DNA of 64,000 nucleotides, from the NCBI RefSeq assembly GCF_900187455.1, contig NZ_FYDX01000012.1, forward strand, positions 94,402 through 158,401, given 5' to 3'. Shown in pieces: positions 45,541 through 54,332 of this stretch (within the stretch, counting starts at the first letter, position 1; each line of letters opens with the position of its first letter). A program made the translations under genes and the position numbers. The DNA comes from Pseudomonas sp. Irchel 3E13. GTDB lineage: Bacteria; Pseudomonadota; Gammaproteobacteria; Pseudomonadales; Pseudomonadaceae. The notes below the pieces were generated by a model that did not search any database, was not told the DNA's origin, and saw only the letters and a program-made list of their open reading frames with translations.

Positions 45541-47658
45541 CTATTTAAGCAACACAGTAGCGCGAACAGTGGCTGGGAAGCCCTCATTCGTTTGTATCTT
45601 TAACCCACCAACTTTGACGGGGCGGTCATTTACCGGACGGACGACAATCGTAACAGTCACAGGAAGGGACCAGGCACCAGCATCGTCTTGGGCACGATAG
45701 GTCAAGGATGTCGAACCATTCCAATCCTGCGCTGGATTAAACGTAAGGGTTGATCCAGAGAGCGTTGCAGTGCCGTGCGAGGAATCCGGAGGGGTAACGA
45801 TCTGGAAAATAGTTGGAGCTGGCGAATCGATATCGGTGGCTGTCAGGACGACGCTACCCGGCGTATCCTCGTCGATTGTAAGAGATTTTGGTTGAGCGAC
45901 TGGAGGGTCGTTGACCGGATTCACAATGATCGTAACCGTTGCCGGCTCGGACCAAGCGCCAGAACTATCCTGGGCACGATACGTCAGTGAGGTGCTACCG
46001 TTCCAGTCCTTCACGGGGGTAAAAGTCAGCGTCGAGCCGGAGATAGAGGCTGTTCCAGTGGCGGCATTAGGGCCGGCAACAATCTGGAACACGCTGGGCG
46101 GCGGAGAGTCGATGTCCGTCGCAGTCAGAACAACACTGCCTGTGGTGTCCTCGTCAATAACGAGGTTCTTCGGCTGAGCTACTGGAGGGTCATTGACCGG
46201 ATTCACAACGATCGTGACCGTTGCCGGTTCGGACCAGGCGCCAGCGCTATCCTGGGCACGATAGGTCAGTGAGGTGCTACCGTTCCAGTCCTTCGCGGGG
46301 GTAAAAGTCAGCGTCGAGCCGGAGATAGAGGCTGTTCCAGTGGCGGCATTAGGGCCGGCAACAATCTGGAACACGCTGGGCGGCGGAGAGTCGATGTCTG
46401 TCGCAGTCAGAACCACACTGCCTGTAGTGTCCTCGTCAATAACAAGGTTCTTCCCCTGAGCGACTGGAGCGTCATTGACCGGATTCACAACGATCGTGAC
46501 CGTTGCCGGCTCGGACCAGGCGCCAGCGCTATCCTGGGCACGATAGGTCAGTGAGGTGCTACCGTTCCAGTCCTTCGCGGGGGTAAAAGTCAGCGTCGAG
46601 CCGGAGATAGAGGCTGTTCCAGTGGCGGCATTAGGGCCGGCAACAATCTGGAACACGCTGGGCGGCGGAGAGTCGATGTCCGTCGCAGTCAGAACGACAC
46701 TGCCTGTAGTGTCCTCGTCAATAACAAGGTTCTTCGGCTGAGCGACTGGAGCGTCATTGACCGGATTCACAACGATTGTGACCGTTGCCGGAGCGGACCA
46801 TGCGCCTGCGCTATCCTGGGCACCATAGGTTAGCGTGGTGGCGCCGTTCCAGTCCTTCGCGGGCGTGAAAACCAGGGTCGAACCAGAGATGTAAGCGGTC
46901 CCATGCGCAGCATTAGGGGCGGAGAAAATCTGGAAAACTGTGGGAGGTGGTGAATCTATGTCGGTGGCCGACAGAACCACACTGCCCGTTGTGTCCTCGT
47001 CAACAATGAGGGTTTTAGGTTCGGCCACAGGCGGGTCGTTGACCGGATTTACCGATATTGTGACCGTGGCTGGCGCAGACCAGGCACCAGCGCTGTCTTG
47101 CGCTCGATAGGTGAGGGATGTTGTCCCCGACCAGTTTGCCGATGGGGTAAAAAAAAGCGTAGTGCCGGATATATATGCAGATCCAAATGCCGGATTTGGA
47201 GGAGTGACAATTTCGAAAACTGTCGGTGGAGGTGAGTCAGAATCGTGAGCAGAAAGCGTAATGCTACCTGTAGTGTCCTCATTTAGACTCATGACCACAT
47301 CTGACACAGTAGGAGGAGTATTTGAAACTACACAATTTCGATTAAATGTTCCATATTTATAGCTGGTCTGCTTTTCCAAATAGTAGTTAATATCATTTTC
47401 GCTCTGCCCTGCCTCCAATAACCTAGCGACTTCTGCGCTTATTGCAGGGCATTGATCCCTATTAGTTTTGTATACTCTGTAACTAAATGAAATTGAGCCT
47501 GCATAACCTGCAGGGCAAGCAGATGCACCAGTACATGTATACGGAGAGTCGACACCACTCCCTCCGTCCGCATTGACGTAACTCATGAAAGGCCAGATAA
47601 ATGTCACCAGCAGGGTGTATCTACAGGCGCTAGCTATCCTTCTCATCACATTCGGCAT
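45541..47658 (-). CDS. Secreted Ig-like/cadherin-like tandem repeat protein
   Basis: A 705-residue protein: a signal-like N-terminus (RRIASACRYTLLVTFIWPF), a unique Cys-containing domain of about 85 residues (SPYTCTGASACPAGYAGS), then six tandem 94-residue repeats and a short C-terminal tail. Each repeat starts NDPPVA or NDAPVA and contains DEDTTGSV, DIDSPPP and DWNGSTSLTYRAQDSAGAWS. Repeats 3 and 4 are almost identical, repeats 1 and 6 more diverged. Repeat architecture recalls VCBS/cadherin-like adhesins and the Ig-like proteins of IncHI plasmids. The ATG at 47658 is preferred over the TTG at 47664. No terminal LPXTG or barrel domain, so attachment to the surface is unclear. Confidence 0.9.
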   Translation of the reverse strand: MPNVMRRIASACRYTLLVTFIWPFMSYVNADGGSGVDSPYTCTGASACPAGYAGSISFSYRVYKTNRDQCPAISAEVARLLEAGQSENDINYYLEKQTSYKYGTFNRNCVVSNTPPTVSDVVMSLNEDTTGSITLSAHDSDSPPPTVFEIVTPPNPAFGSAYISGTTLFFTPSANWSGTTSLTYRAQDSAGAWSAPATVTISVNPVNDPPVAEPKTLIVDEDTTGSVVLSATDIDSPPPTVFQIFSAPNAAHGTAYISGSTLVFTPAKDWNGATTLTYGAQDSAGAWSAPATVTIVVNPVNDAPVAQPKNLVIDEDTTGSVVLTATDIDSPPPSVFQIVAGPNAATGTASISGSTLTFTPAKDWNGSTSLTYRAQDSAGAWSEPATVTIVVNPVNDAPVAQGKNLVIDEDTTGSVVLTATDIDSPPPSVFQIVAGPNAATGTASISGSTLTFTPAKDWNGSTSLTYRAQDSAGAWSEPATVTIVVNPVNDPPVAQPKNLVIDEDTTGSVVLTATDIDSPPPSVFQIVAGPNAATGTASISGSTLTFTPVKDWNGSTSLTYRAQDSSGAWSEPATVTIIVNPVNDPPVAQPKSLTIDEDTPGSVVLTATDIDSPAPTIFQIVTPPDSSHGTATLSGSTLTFNPAQDWNGSTSLTYRAQDDAGAWSLPVTVTIVVRPVNDRPVKVGGLKIQTNEGFPATVRATVLLK
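45631..47322 (-). repeat. Six tandem 282-bp repeats
   Basis: In-frame repeat units at 47322-47041, 47040-46759, 46758-46477, 46476-46195, 46194-45913 and 45912-45631, each 282 bp (94 codons). The units around 46195-46758 are nearly identical at the nucleotide level, indicating recent expansion by recombination. Confidence 0.92.
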
Positions 47659-47664
47659 AGACAA

Positions 47665-47977
47665 CCATCCATTTACACAAAATTGGCTCAGTCTATTTTT
47701 CCCGAATGCATTCGATGAAGGTGCTCAATTCAGCCCCTAAACAGGGACAGGATAGCTATTGTTAAACACAGGTGAGACCTCATCCGCCATCCGCGGACGG
47801 ATTCGTAATCACAAGGGCTCACGGTCATCCGATCACCTTGACCCGCCCGTCGCCTGCCCCACAAGCTGGCCAGCACATGGTTGGAGTAGAGTGACTTGCA
47901 GGAGTACGGGTGCAGGCTACAACCGTAGCCACGTGGATCGCATCACCGAACAACGCCATGCCTAAGTCAGAAATGGA
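47665..47977. other. Intergenic gap
   Basis: No convincing gene. An AGGGGCTGAATT element lies at 47727-47738, 80 nt before the repeat protein ATG; the minus-strand -35-like TTGAGC follows it. Confidence 0.4.
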
Positions 47978-47999
47978 AAGCCCCGAATTAACGGGGCTT
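47978..47999 (-). terminator. Terminator after the OprD-like gene
   Basis: AAGCCCCG and CGGGGCTT form an 8-bp perfect stem with a 6-nt loop, followed on the minus strand by TTTCC. 18 nt beyond the porin stop. Confidence 0.75.
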
Positions 48000-48016
48000 C
48001 GAGTAGGCTGTGCAGA

Positions 48017-49300
48017 TCAGAAGACGTCGATCGGGTAATCGACGAATACGCGCAGCTCGTTGCCGCTAATGTTGTATTCACTCGATTTCTGGGAGACGCG
48101 CAGGACAGAGCTCCGCACCTTGACGGACAGGTTTTTAGCCGGGCCACTCTGAACGACGTATTTGACCTGGTTGAAGATCTCACGCTCTGTGCCACCCTCG
48201 CTTGTGGAGGTTGTGATGTTGTCGCCACGCACATAAGCGAAGTTGTAGCTCAGGCCTGGGATGCCAACCGCAGAGAAGTCAAATCCGTAGCCCAGTTGCC
48301 AGCTGCGCTCGTCTTCGGCGTTGAAGTCCGACCAGTACGAGTTAGCCAGGTAGATCGTGTTACCGCCATCGCCAACCCGCCGCTGGTCGCGCTGGTACCC
48401 GCCATAGGCATAACCCAGGTTGCTGTCACCGGTGGAACGCTGATGAGCAACCGTGAAGGTATGTGGACCAGTCGCGAACGTTGCCGCCAAGCTCCAGATC
48501 TTGTTGTCGTCGCCGGTCAAGCCATTTTGGCGAACGTAAGAGTCTTCCAGCTTGGTGCGGTAGCCGTTGAAGTCGAATGCCAGCGATTGCTGGTCGTTCA
48601 GCGGCAATACATAGTTGGCACCCAGGTACTGCTTTTTGAGTACGTCTTCTACGTCCGAGGCGTACAGCGAGGCCTTGAATTGATCGGTGAACTGGTAGCT
48701 GCCACCGAGGACATTGATCGATTTCAGGCCGCCACTGTCGCGACCTTCGGCGCTTTTACGCGACTCAGCAGTGAAGCGTCCACCGTTCAGCTCCAGCCCT
48801 TTGATCTCCTTGGAGGTGATCAGAGTGCCAGTGAAGCTTTCTGGGAGAAGACGGCCGTTGTCGTAGCTCAACACCGGGAGACTTGGCATCTGGTCGCCAT
48901 ACTTCAATACGGTGTTAGACACACGGAACTTAATCGCTGCCCCACCTTTAGAAAGGTCATCAGGCGCGTTGCCACTGTCGCCAGGCTTGAAGAAGTCAAT
49001 GCCTTGAGCACCAACACGACCTTTACCACCATCGAGACGGATGGCGTACAGGCCGAAGGCATCTACACCAACACCGACAGTACCCTGAGTGAAACCCGAG
49101 GAGAATGTACCGATGAAGCCCTGCCCCCACTCGGCCTTGTCGGAAGCATCCTTGTAATCGCGATTGATGTAAGCATTTCGCAGCAGCACATTCAGGCTGC
49201 TATCTTCAACGAAACCCTTGGACTCTGCTTGATCGTTAGCCAGAGCCTGTGCAGCCCCCATGATCCCCAGCACTAACAGACTTACTCGCGACTTCAACAT
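48017..49300 (-). CDS. OprD/Occ-family outer-membrane porin
   Basis: A 427-residue outer-membrane protein with a Sec signal (VSLLVLGIMGAAQALA, then NDQAESKGF) and the OprD landmark segments: GFVEDSSLNVLLRNAYINRD near the N-terminus, GFTQGTVGVGVDAFG, and the final FVDYPIDVF ending in Phe, as required for barrel assembly. OprD/Occ channels take up basic amino acids or carboxylates, depending on the member; the substrate here cannot be read. The family is essentially confined to pseudomonads, so this is a strong host hint. It may have come from a chromosome. Confidence 0.95.
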   Translation of the reverse strand: MLKSRVSLLVLGIMGAAQALANDQAESKGFVEDSSLNVLLRNAYINRDYKDASDKAEWGQGFIGTFSSGFTQGTVGVGVDAFGLYAIRLDGGKGRVGAQGIDFFKPGDSGNAPDDLSKGGAAIKFRVSNTVLKYGDQMPSLPVLSYDNGRLLPESFTGTLITSKEIKGLELNGGRFTAESRKSAEGRDSGGLKSINVLGGSYQFTDQFKASLYASDVEDVLKKQYLGANYVLPLNDQQSLAFDFNGYRTKLEDSYVRQNGLTGDDNKIWSLAATFATGPHTFTVAHQRSTGDSNLGYAYGGYQRDQRRVGDGGNTIYLANSYWSDFNAEDERSWQLGYGFDFSAVGIPGLSYNFAYVRGDNITTSTSEGGTEREIFNQVKYVVQSGPAKNLSVKVRSSVLRVSQKSSEYNISGNELRVFVDYPIDVF

Positions 49301-49802
49301 CTTGTTTTTTTTCCTTTATACGTTTAGAGGCGCGCTGTGGTCGGCTCAGCAATCGAAGCGTGGCATCCGAAAATGAAAAAGCCCTGCTCCAGGACGAGTG
49401 TTGCGTTTCACTCAAGCTTCTCAACGGGAGACTTAGCTCAGGTTGATCTTGAAGCCCAAGTAAAGACGACGCGCCCCCTGCACAGGGGAGCGCCGCTTTC
49501 CTTTGAGTGACAGCATTACGTCGAGGAGTAGGGCCTTTCGGAAAAAGTCATCGCGCACAGCCACAGGCGTTGAATGGATCCTAAACCTAGGATGCTGTAT
49601 ACGTCAATTTTGAGTAGTTCTCCTCCCGCTGCCGCAACCTGGCTGTGTAGCCCCTGAGGCCGCCATCTCAGTTCGCGCCACAGCAGCCATCCCACCTCCT
49701 TCTCCGGCCAGGAAGTCCGGCACCTGCATCACTGTGGGGCTTCTTGTTATACGAGGATTCGGAGATAAAGGTGAACTAGCCCGAGATTTTCCGAATACAA
49801 AA
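49301..49802. other. Region upstream of the porin with no convincing gene
   Basis: No frame longer than about 60 residues with a ribosome site. A short minus-strand frame near 49435-49540 (ending ARRLYLGFKINLS) could be the tail of a lost outer-membrane protein, but the resemblance is too slight to annotate. No repeats or strong promoters seen. Confidence 0.4.
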
Positions 49803-49833
49803 AAACCCCTGTATCCTTAGGATGCAGGGGTTT
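49803..49833 (-). terminator. Terminator after the small exported protein
   Basis: AAACCCCTGTATCCT and GGATGCAGGGGTTT form a stem with one mismatch and TTTTT on the minus strand. 24 nt beyond the stop at 49857. Confidence 0.85.
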
Positions 49834-49856
49834 CAATAGTAGCGGGCTTTGACGTT

Positions 49857-50075
49857 TTACTTACTTACGAAACGCGCACCGTCATTACGACTTTCGGCAC
49901 GTTTTGGATTCGGGACAAGCTTACCATCCTTCCAAAGGAAGTGAGGAGCTGGCGCTTTGGTACTGTAGCCAAGATCATTTTTTGGGTTGCCGCTTCCATT
50001 ACCATCAGCATTTGCGCCAGAGGCGATGACGAGAGTAACGATTGCGATTGCGAGCGATTTTTTATTGATAGCCAT
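49857..50075 (-). CDS. Small exported protein
   Basis: A 72-residue protein with a Sec signal (MAINKKSLAIAIVTLVIASGANA) and a mature part of about 49 residues with Gly, Asn and Lys (GNGSGNPKNDLGYSTKAPAPH) and no Cys. Similar small secreted peptides occur in plasmids and phages, function unknown. A TTGCAT-N15-TTAGAT promoter-like motif lies about 72 nt upstream. Confidence 0.7.
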   Translation of the reverse strand: MAINKKSLAIAIVTLVIASGANADGNGSGNPKNDLGYSTKAPAPHFLWKDGKLVPNPKRAESRNDGARFVSK

Positions 50076-50146
50076 GAGTGTTGCTCCTTTGAAAATTGAT
50101 CAGAATTTTGTCTAGTGAAGGCGTCTTTGCCCTGGTCACGAAACTA

Positions 50147-50173
50147 ATCTAACCCCCCTCGCCCTACATGCAA
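50147..50173 (-). promoter_or_regulatory. Promoter-like TTGCAT-N15-TTAGAT
   Basis: GGGGGTTGCAT with a 15-nt gap to TTAGAT on the minus strand, about 72 nt before the ATG at 50075. Recurrent-class motif. Confidence 0.4.
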
Positions 50174-50476
50174 CCCCCTAAAAATCAATTTTTTAGAATT
50201 TTTTTTCACCCTTGAAAAACCGGACATGACCACCGCAGAACAGCTCGACGCATGGCCATCCCTCCGAAAGGCTGGACCCAATGAATCCCGAACGAATACA
50301 CCGCGACCGTCAAGGTGAGCGGCCCCACGTTCCGAATTACGTCGGCGAGAGGGGGGAAGAAATCCGCACTCTCCGGGTATGGTTGGGGCTTGCCATTCTT
50401 TTTGTGTATCATTCCCGGGGAGCACAAGGAAGGCCTGCACACGCCATGCTTGTGTTTGTAATGATGAGGAAATCAA

Positions 50477-51583
50477 ATGCAGAACCGTCGCTACCCCATA
50501 TCCATCCAAGGCCATATATTTTCCGTCGAAGAGCAGAAGCGATTTTCATATTCAAGCCTGTTCGGTGCAGGCAGTAATTCTACTGATACGCTTGAAGCCG
50601 ATTGCCTCTGCAACGCCGGCAAGCAAAGCGGCGGAAAAAAAAGTCCTACAGTCCTTATAAGTCGGCGTATCGATAGGAATGGCTTCTCCATACTCAGATC
50701 CCCAAACACAGGGGAAGCCCATAGTATTTTTTGCATATTCAACTCCATTCCAAATATTTACACTGGCCTGCAGGCATACGACTCCAAGGTTGTTGAAGAA
50801 ACAGAAGATGGGAACATTAAAATAATCCTCAAAAAAAAGTTGTTCCCCCACATAGATAATTCTTACGCAACCAAAACCAGCAGCGACAAACTCATGTGCC
50901 TTTCCTTGAGGGCCGTATTAGACCTGATCTGGACCGAGTCAAGGTTGAATCGTTGGTTCCCTAGCCCAAAATGCGAGAGGCGCCTTGGATTGGTGTGTGC
51001 GGAGATCTCTAAAGCAGCTTCGAGGATCTACTCCCAGGAAACGCCGCTGAGTCGTAACCTTCTTCTTCATGCGCCTATAGGATCAAACTTAGAGGCTAAA
51101 AATTCTGAGATTGTCAACTCCGCATTAACCAATGAGAGTAAGCTGCTAGTCATCGCGCCCCTGAAACCATCACACCTCGTTCGAATAGGGGGGAAGCCGA
51201 AGCTTCCTGTTGTTGGAAACTTTGGCTTGAAAGCCATGTTCCTACCTGAGCATGTATGGAACAAAACATTGTCCAGATTCTCTACCGAAATTCAAATCTG
51301 GGAAAAAGGCTTCAATGTAATTGCCTTAGCTCGGATCACACCTCAGCAAGATGGCGATTTTAATTTCGCAAAAGTAACCGAAGTAGCATTAATGGCTGTA
51401 AGTGAAGCCTGGACGCCTGTGAGTTCGCTCGACGACATCGATCAAGAGGCCTCATTCCGTAGCGAGTCCCAAAGCTATATTAAACCTTTAAAGTATGACT
51501 ACTTGCCAGGCAATGAAATACCAGCTTTCATCATCGCCTCAGACGATCATTATCGTGTTATCAAAAAGCCTGAAATCGATTGA
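50477..51583 (+). CDS. DUF1173-like protein
   Basis: A 368-residue protein with an N-terminal beta-rich part containing DCLCNAGKQ and SIFCIFN, and a C-terminal part with ESQSYIKPLKYD and PAFIIASDD, resembling DUF1173 proteins of Pseudomonas ICEs and plasmids. In that family a Cys-containing CLC...HxxxC pattern is typical, and here CLC and HSIFC fit. Its function is not established. Compared with neighbours the gene is visibly richer in A and T, consistent with a different origin and with silencing by MvaT-type proteins. The ATG at 50477 follows GAGG-like sequence. Confidence 0.72.
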   Translation: MQNRRYPISIQGHIFSVEEQKRFSYSSLFGAGSNSTDTLEADCLCNAGKQSGGKKSPTVLISRRIDRNGFSILRSPNTGEAHSIFCIFNSIPNIYTGLQAYDSKVVEETEDGNIKIILKKKLFPHIDNSYATKTSSDKLMCLSLRAVLDLIWTESRLNRWFPSPKCERRLGLVCAEISKAASRIYSQETPLSRNLLLHAPIGSNLEAKNSEIVNSALTNESKLLVIAPLKPSHLVRIGGKPKLPVVGNFGLKAMFLPEHVWNKTLSRFSTEIQIWEKGFNVIALARITPQQDGDFNFAKVTEVALMAVSEAWTPVSSLDDIDQEASFRSESQSYIKPLKYDYLPGNEIPAFIIASDDHYRVIKKPEID

Positions 51584-51625
51584 TAACTTTCCTTACCCGC
51601 CTATCAGTAGTCAAAGGCGAACGAT

Positions 51626-52168
51626 TCAGTGCCCGGCCGGCCGCCATAACCGAAGCAACCCCAGCAGTTTTTTGACAGCCCCCGGACTGGCTTCGGAGAT
51701 TACTGGCGGAGGTGTCAGCGACTCTCGGTATGCCGCCAACAGGAGGCTATCCCTTCGCAACATGCGCAGCACAGTCTGATTCGCACCTGGGGTGTCCTGG
51801 TTCAGGGAGTAGCCGTAAGTTTCGTTGATAAACAGTGATACAGCAGCGCTTCGAGAGCGCCCGGCCTGACAATTCACAACGATGTCGGCGCCAGTAGCGA
51901 CCAGGCGCTCGATGGATGCACGCAGACGATCAGCCTTCCGACTCAAAAAATAGTCGCGAAAAAGATGTTCGAACTGATTCCCAAACATCTTGATTTTCTC
52001 TTCATCGAAATCGCCATCGACGAAGTGGTGGAATTCAACACTTTCCCAACACTCGCAGTTCACAATCGCTTGGTCATCCTCGCCGTCCGAAATGGACAGC
52101 AAATGTGCCGGGCGGGTGGGGATGAACCGTTGAACTTCCAGCTTCGAAATGAATTGGACGGTGGACAT
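51626..52168 (-). CDS. CX5R dual-specificity/tyrosine phosphatase-like protein
   Basis: A 180-residue protein with the catalytic phosphatase loop Cys100-Gln-Ala-Gly-Arg-Ser-Arg106 in ADIVVNCQAGRSRSAAVSLF, the CX5R signature of PTP/DSP enzymes. A general-acid Asp could be in DGDFDEEKIK before it. It likely removes phosphate from a protein or small substrate. The ATG at 52168 (AAGGAG 6-7 nt upstream) is clear; a longer frame is rejected. Confidence 0.8.
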   Translation of the reverse strand: MSTVQFISKLEVQRFIPTRPAHLLSISDGEDDQAIVNCECWESVEFHHFVDGDFDEEKIKMFGNQFEHLFRDYFLSRKADRLRASIERLVATGADIVVNCQAGRSRSAAVSLFINETYGYSLNQDTPGANQTVLRMLRRDSLLLAAYRESLTPPPVISEASPGAVKKLLGLLRLWRPAGH

Positions 52169-52440
52169 ATGCGCTCCTTGTATAGGTGCGACGCTGTAGC
52201 GCCAAGACAAGAATGATCTCAGGTCTCCAACTGGCCGGGGTCGTAATCCGCCCCAGGCATCAGAAACCCTCCCGCCTTCTGTGAGTGCTTTCCACGCTCG
52301 CAAGCGCTGTGGTCGTCTCCATAGGCTCTGCGGCGCCGTGTTGCTGGCGGGCCGGTGAACGGCCCCAGGAACTGTGAGGTTGCACTTGAAGAACTCCGTG
52401 GACAATCAGATCCGAAGAAGCGATGAGTCCGGAGTTGATT

Positions 52441-52791
52441 ATGGAATCCAAGCAGCACCAGCCACACCCCGTTGAAGCTGAAGGCAGTGGCGCACTTCAA
52501 CCCAAGCAGTCCTTTTCGCCCAGCAAACCCAACCAGGTTTTCAGGCGCCTTCCTTTAACCCGACAACCCGGCCTTGGCCGATACAACGCAACGCTCGAAG
52601 AGTGGAAGAGAGCCTACCGTCACGCGCGAATGCGGCGTCAGCAGGAACCAGACTCGACATCCAGCGGGATTACCTGGAAGGCTCAGCTCATCATCACCTT
52701 CGAGCGCAGCGTCTTTCTGGACCCACTGGAAGTCCCTCTGCGTGATCGGCTGGCCGCAAAAAGACTCATTGATGAAATCGTTGGCGTGTAG
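52441..52791 (+). CDS. Hypothetical protein
   Basis: A 116-residue basic protein from the ATG at 52441 (GGAG 6 nt upstream). N-terminal half is Gln/Ser/Pro-rich, C-terminal half helical (LIITFERSVFLDPLEVPLRD). No family recognised. Precedes the NdpA gene on the same strand. Confidence 0.6.
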   Translation: MESKQHQPHPVEAEGSGALQPKQSFSPSKPNQVFRRLPLTRQPGLGRYNATLEEWKRAYRHARMRRQQEPDSTSSGITWKAQLIITFERSVFLDPLEVPLRDRLAAKRLIDEIVGV

Positions 52792-52975
52792 ATCGCCCAA
52801 CCGTAACTGACTGTAAAACACCTTCAAGAAGAACCTTCTGGGGTGCTGGGTCCAACTGAAGCTCCCCATGCGCGGGGTCGCTGCACCGTGTTGGATTCGC
52901 TATTTAGCTCAAATGCCCCTCCCATGGAGGAGCATCTGTGAGAGCCTTCCATCATTCCTCAACCTGAGAAGAACC

Positions 52976-53977
52976 ATGCCCATCCGACATTGCGTGATTC
53001 ATCACATCGACAAAAAGCCCGACGGCACCCCTGCGACCCTGCATGCGCGTGAAAGCGTGATCGAACCGAGCCAGGCCATCGACGACCTGCTGGCCGACCT
53101 TAACGACAGCTACAACGCCAAACAGGGCAAGGCCTGGGGCATGTTCCACGCCGAGTCGGGCGCCCACCCGCTTAGCGGCTGGCTGAAGAAGTACTTGGAC
53201 GGCGGCAACAGTTTTATTGCCTTCAGCCGGGTGGCCGTAGAACACCTCCAGACGCTGATGATGGAATCCAACCTTTCGGTCGGCGGCCACGTGCTGTTCG
53301 CCCACTATCAGCAAGGCATGACCGACTACCTGGCCATCGCCCTGCTGCACCACAGCGAAGGCGTGGCGGTGAACGCCGAGCTGGACGTGACCCCGTCGCG
53401 CCACCTCGACCTGAGCCAGCTGCAACTGGCGGCGCGGATCAACATCTCCGAATGGCGCAACAACGCCAACTCCAAGCAGTACATCTCGTTCATCAAGGGC
53501 AAGAACGGCAAGAAGGTCTCGGACTACTTCCGCGACTTCATCGGCTGCCAGGAAGGGGTCGACGGCCCTGGCGAAACCCGCACCCTGCTCAAGGCCTTCA
53601 CCGATTTCGTCGAGAGCGAGGACCTGCCAGAGGAAGCCGCCCGCGAGAAGACCCAGACCTTGGTCAACTACGCTACCAGCCAGACCCGCGCCGGCGAACC
53701 GGTGACCCTGGAGGAACTCTCTGGCCTGATCGACGAAGACCGGCCGAAAGCCTTCTACGACCACATCCGCAACAAGGACTACGGCCTGTCGCCGGAAATC
53801 CCGGCAGACAAGCGTACCCTCAACCAATTCCGCCGTTTCACCGGCCGCGCCGAGGGCCTGTCGATCAGCTTCGAGGCCCATCTGCTGGGCTCGAAGGTCG
53901 AGTACGACGAGGAAGCCGGGACCCTGATCATCAAGGGCCTGCCAACCCAACTGACCGATCAACTCAAAAGGAAGTAG
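52976..53977 (+). CDS. ndpA: Nucleoid-associated protein NdpA/YejK
   Basis: NdpA (YejK) is a nucleoid-associated protein linked to topoisomerase activity in Gram-negatives. The 333-residue protein starts MPIRHCVIHHIDKKPDG and contains LMMESNLSVGGHVLFAHY, the HSEGVAVNAELDVTPSRHLD stretch and the C-terminal KVEYDEEAGTLIIKGLP, all typical of YejK. The length is normal. Composition and codon use are visibly GC-rich and unlike many nearby genes, suggesting recent capture from a Pseudomonas chromosome. The ATG at 52976 follows GAGAAG. With TopA, DnaB and MvaT this suggests the element carries several nucleoid/replication factors. Confidence 0.95.
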   Translation: MPIRHCVIHHIDKKPDGTPATLHARESVIEPSQAIDDLLADLNDSYNAKQGKAWGMFHAESGAHPLSGWLKKYLDGGNSFIAFSRVAVEHLQTLMMESNLSVGGHVLFAHYQQGMTDYLAIALLHHSEGVAVNAELDVTPSRHLDLSQLQLAARINISEWRNNANSKQYISFIKGKNGKKVSDYFRDFIGCQEGVDGPGETRTLLKAFTDFVESEDLPEEAAREKTQTLVNYATSQTRAGEPVTLEELSGLIDEDRPKAFYDHIRNKDYGLSPEIPADKRTLNQFRRFTGRAEGLSISFEAHLLGSKVEYDEEAGTLIIKGLPTQLTDQLKRK

Positions 53978-54250
53978 CCCCAAGCCGCTGTCCTAATATC
54001 TCCCGCGGCTGTCGACCACTTTCGTCACGTCATAGCTCACTGCAGTTGGCCTGCAGTGAGCTCTATAACTTGCTGAGCTATCTCAACTTGTCCGCCTCCC
54101 AACGCCCCAGGTAGTTGAACATTTGCCCGGCCCGTGGCATTCCAGGCTATTGCCCCTGCCCCCATAAGTCACGCCTTTCGGCGATCGGTCGAGAGGCCTG
54201 GCATCGATATCGCTCCCCAATTCGTCCCTTAATTCCCTCCGGATTCAGGG
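53978..54250. other. Intergenic gap between ndpA and the second ParB-like gene
   Basis: No convincing gene or long repeat. A TTGCAG-type promoter begins at 54251. Confidence 0.4.
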
Positions 54251-54277
54251 TTGCAGTTCTGGCAACCTCTGTATTCT
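54251..54277 (+). promoter_or_regulatory. Promoter-like TTGCAG-N15-TATTCT before the second ParB-like gene
   Basis: CAGGGTTGCAGTTCTGG, then 15 nt from TTGCAG to TATTCT, the best -10 match of the series. About 56 nt before the ATG at 54333. The segment GGGTTGCAGTTCTG also occurs at 60193-60207 before the methyltransferase gene. Confidence 0.55.
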
Positions 54278-54332
54278 CAACACCATGAAAGGCAGAATGC
54301 CGACACGATAAACCGACTTAGGAATGAGCCTC

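Noticed and set aside
45631..47322. 282-bp repeats considered as a CRISPR or integron array
   Set aside because: They are in frame inside a single coding gene, with no unique spacers or attC structure.
48296..49276. 326-codon plus-strand frame over the porin gene
   Set aside because: Antisense of a clear OprD-family gene; composition Val/Gln-rich without motifs.
49435..49540. Possible C-terminal relic of an outer-membrane receptor
   Set aside because: Only about 12 residues look barrel-like; not enough to call a pseudogene.
52952..53983. Long minus-strand frame over ndpA (343 codons)
   Set aside because: Shadow of the plus-strand ndpA gene, which has family motifs, normal length and a ribosome site.
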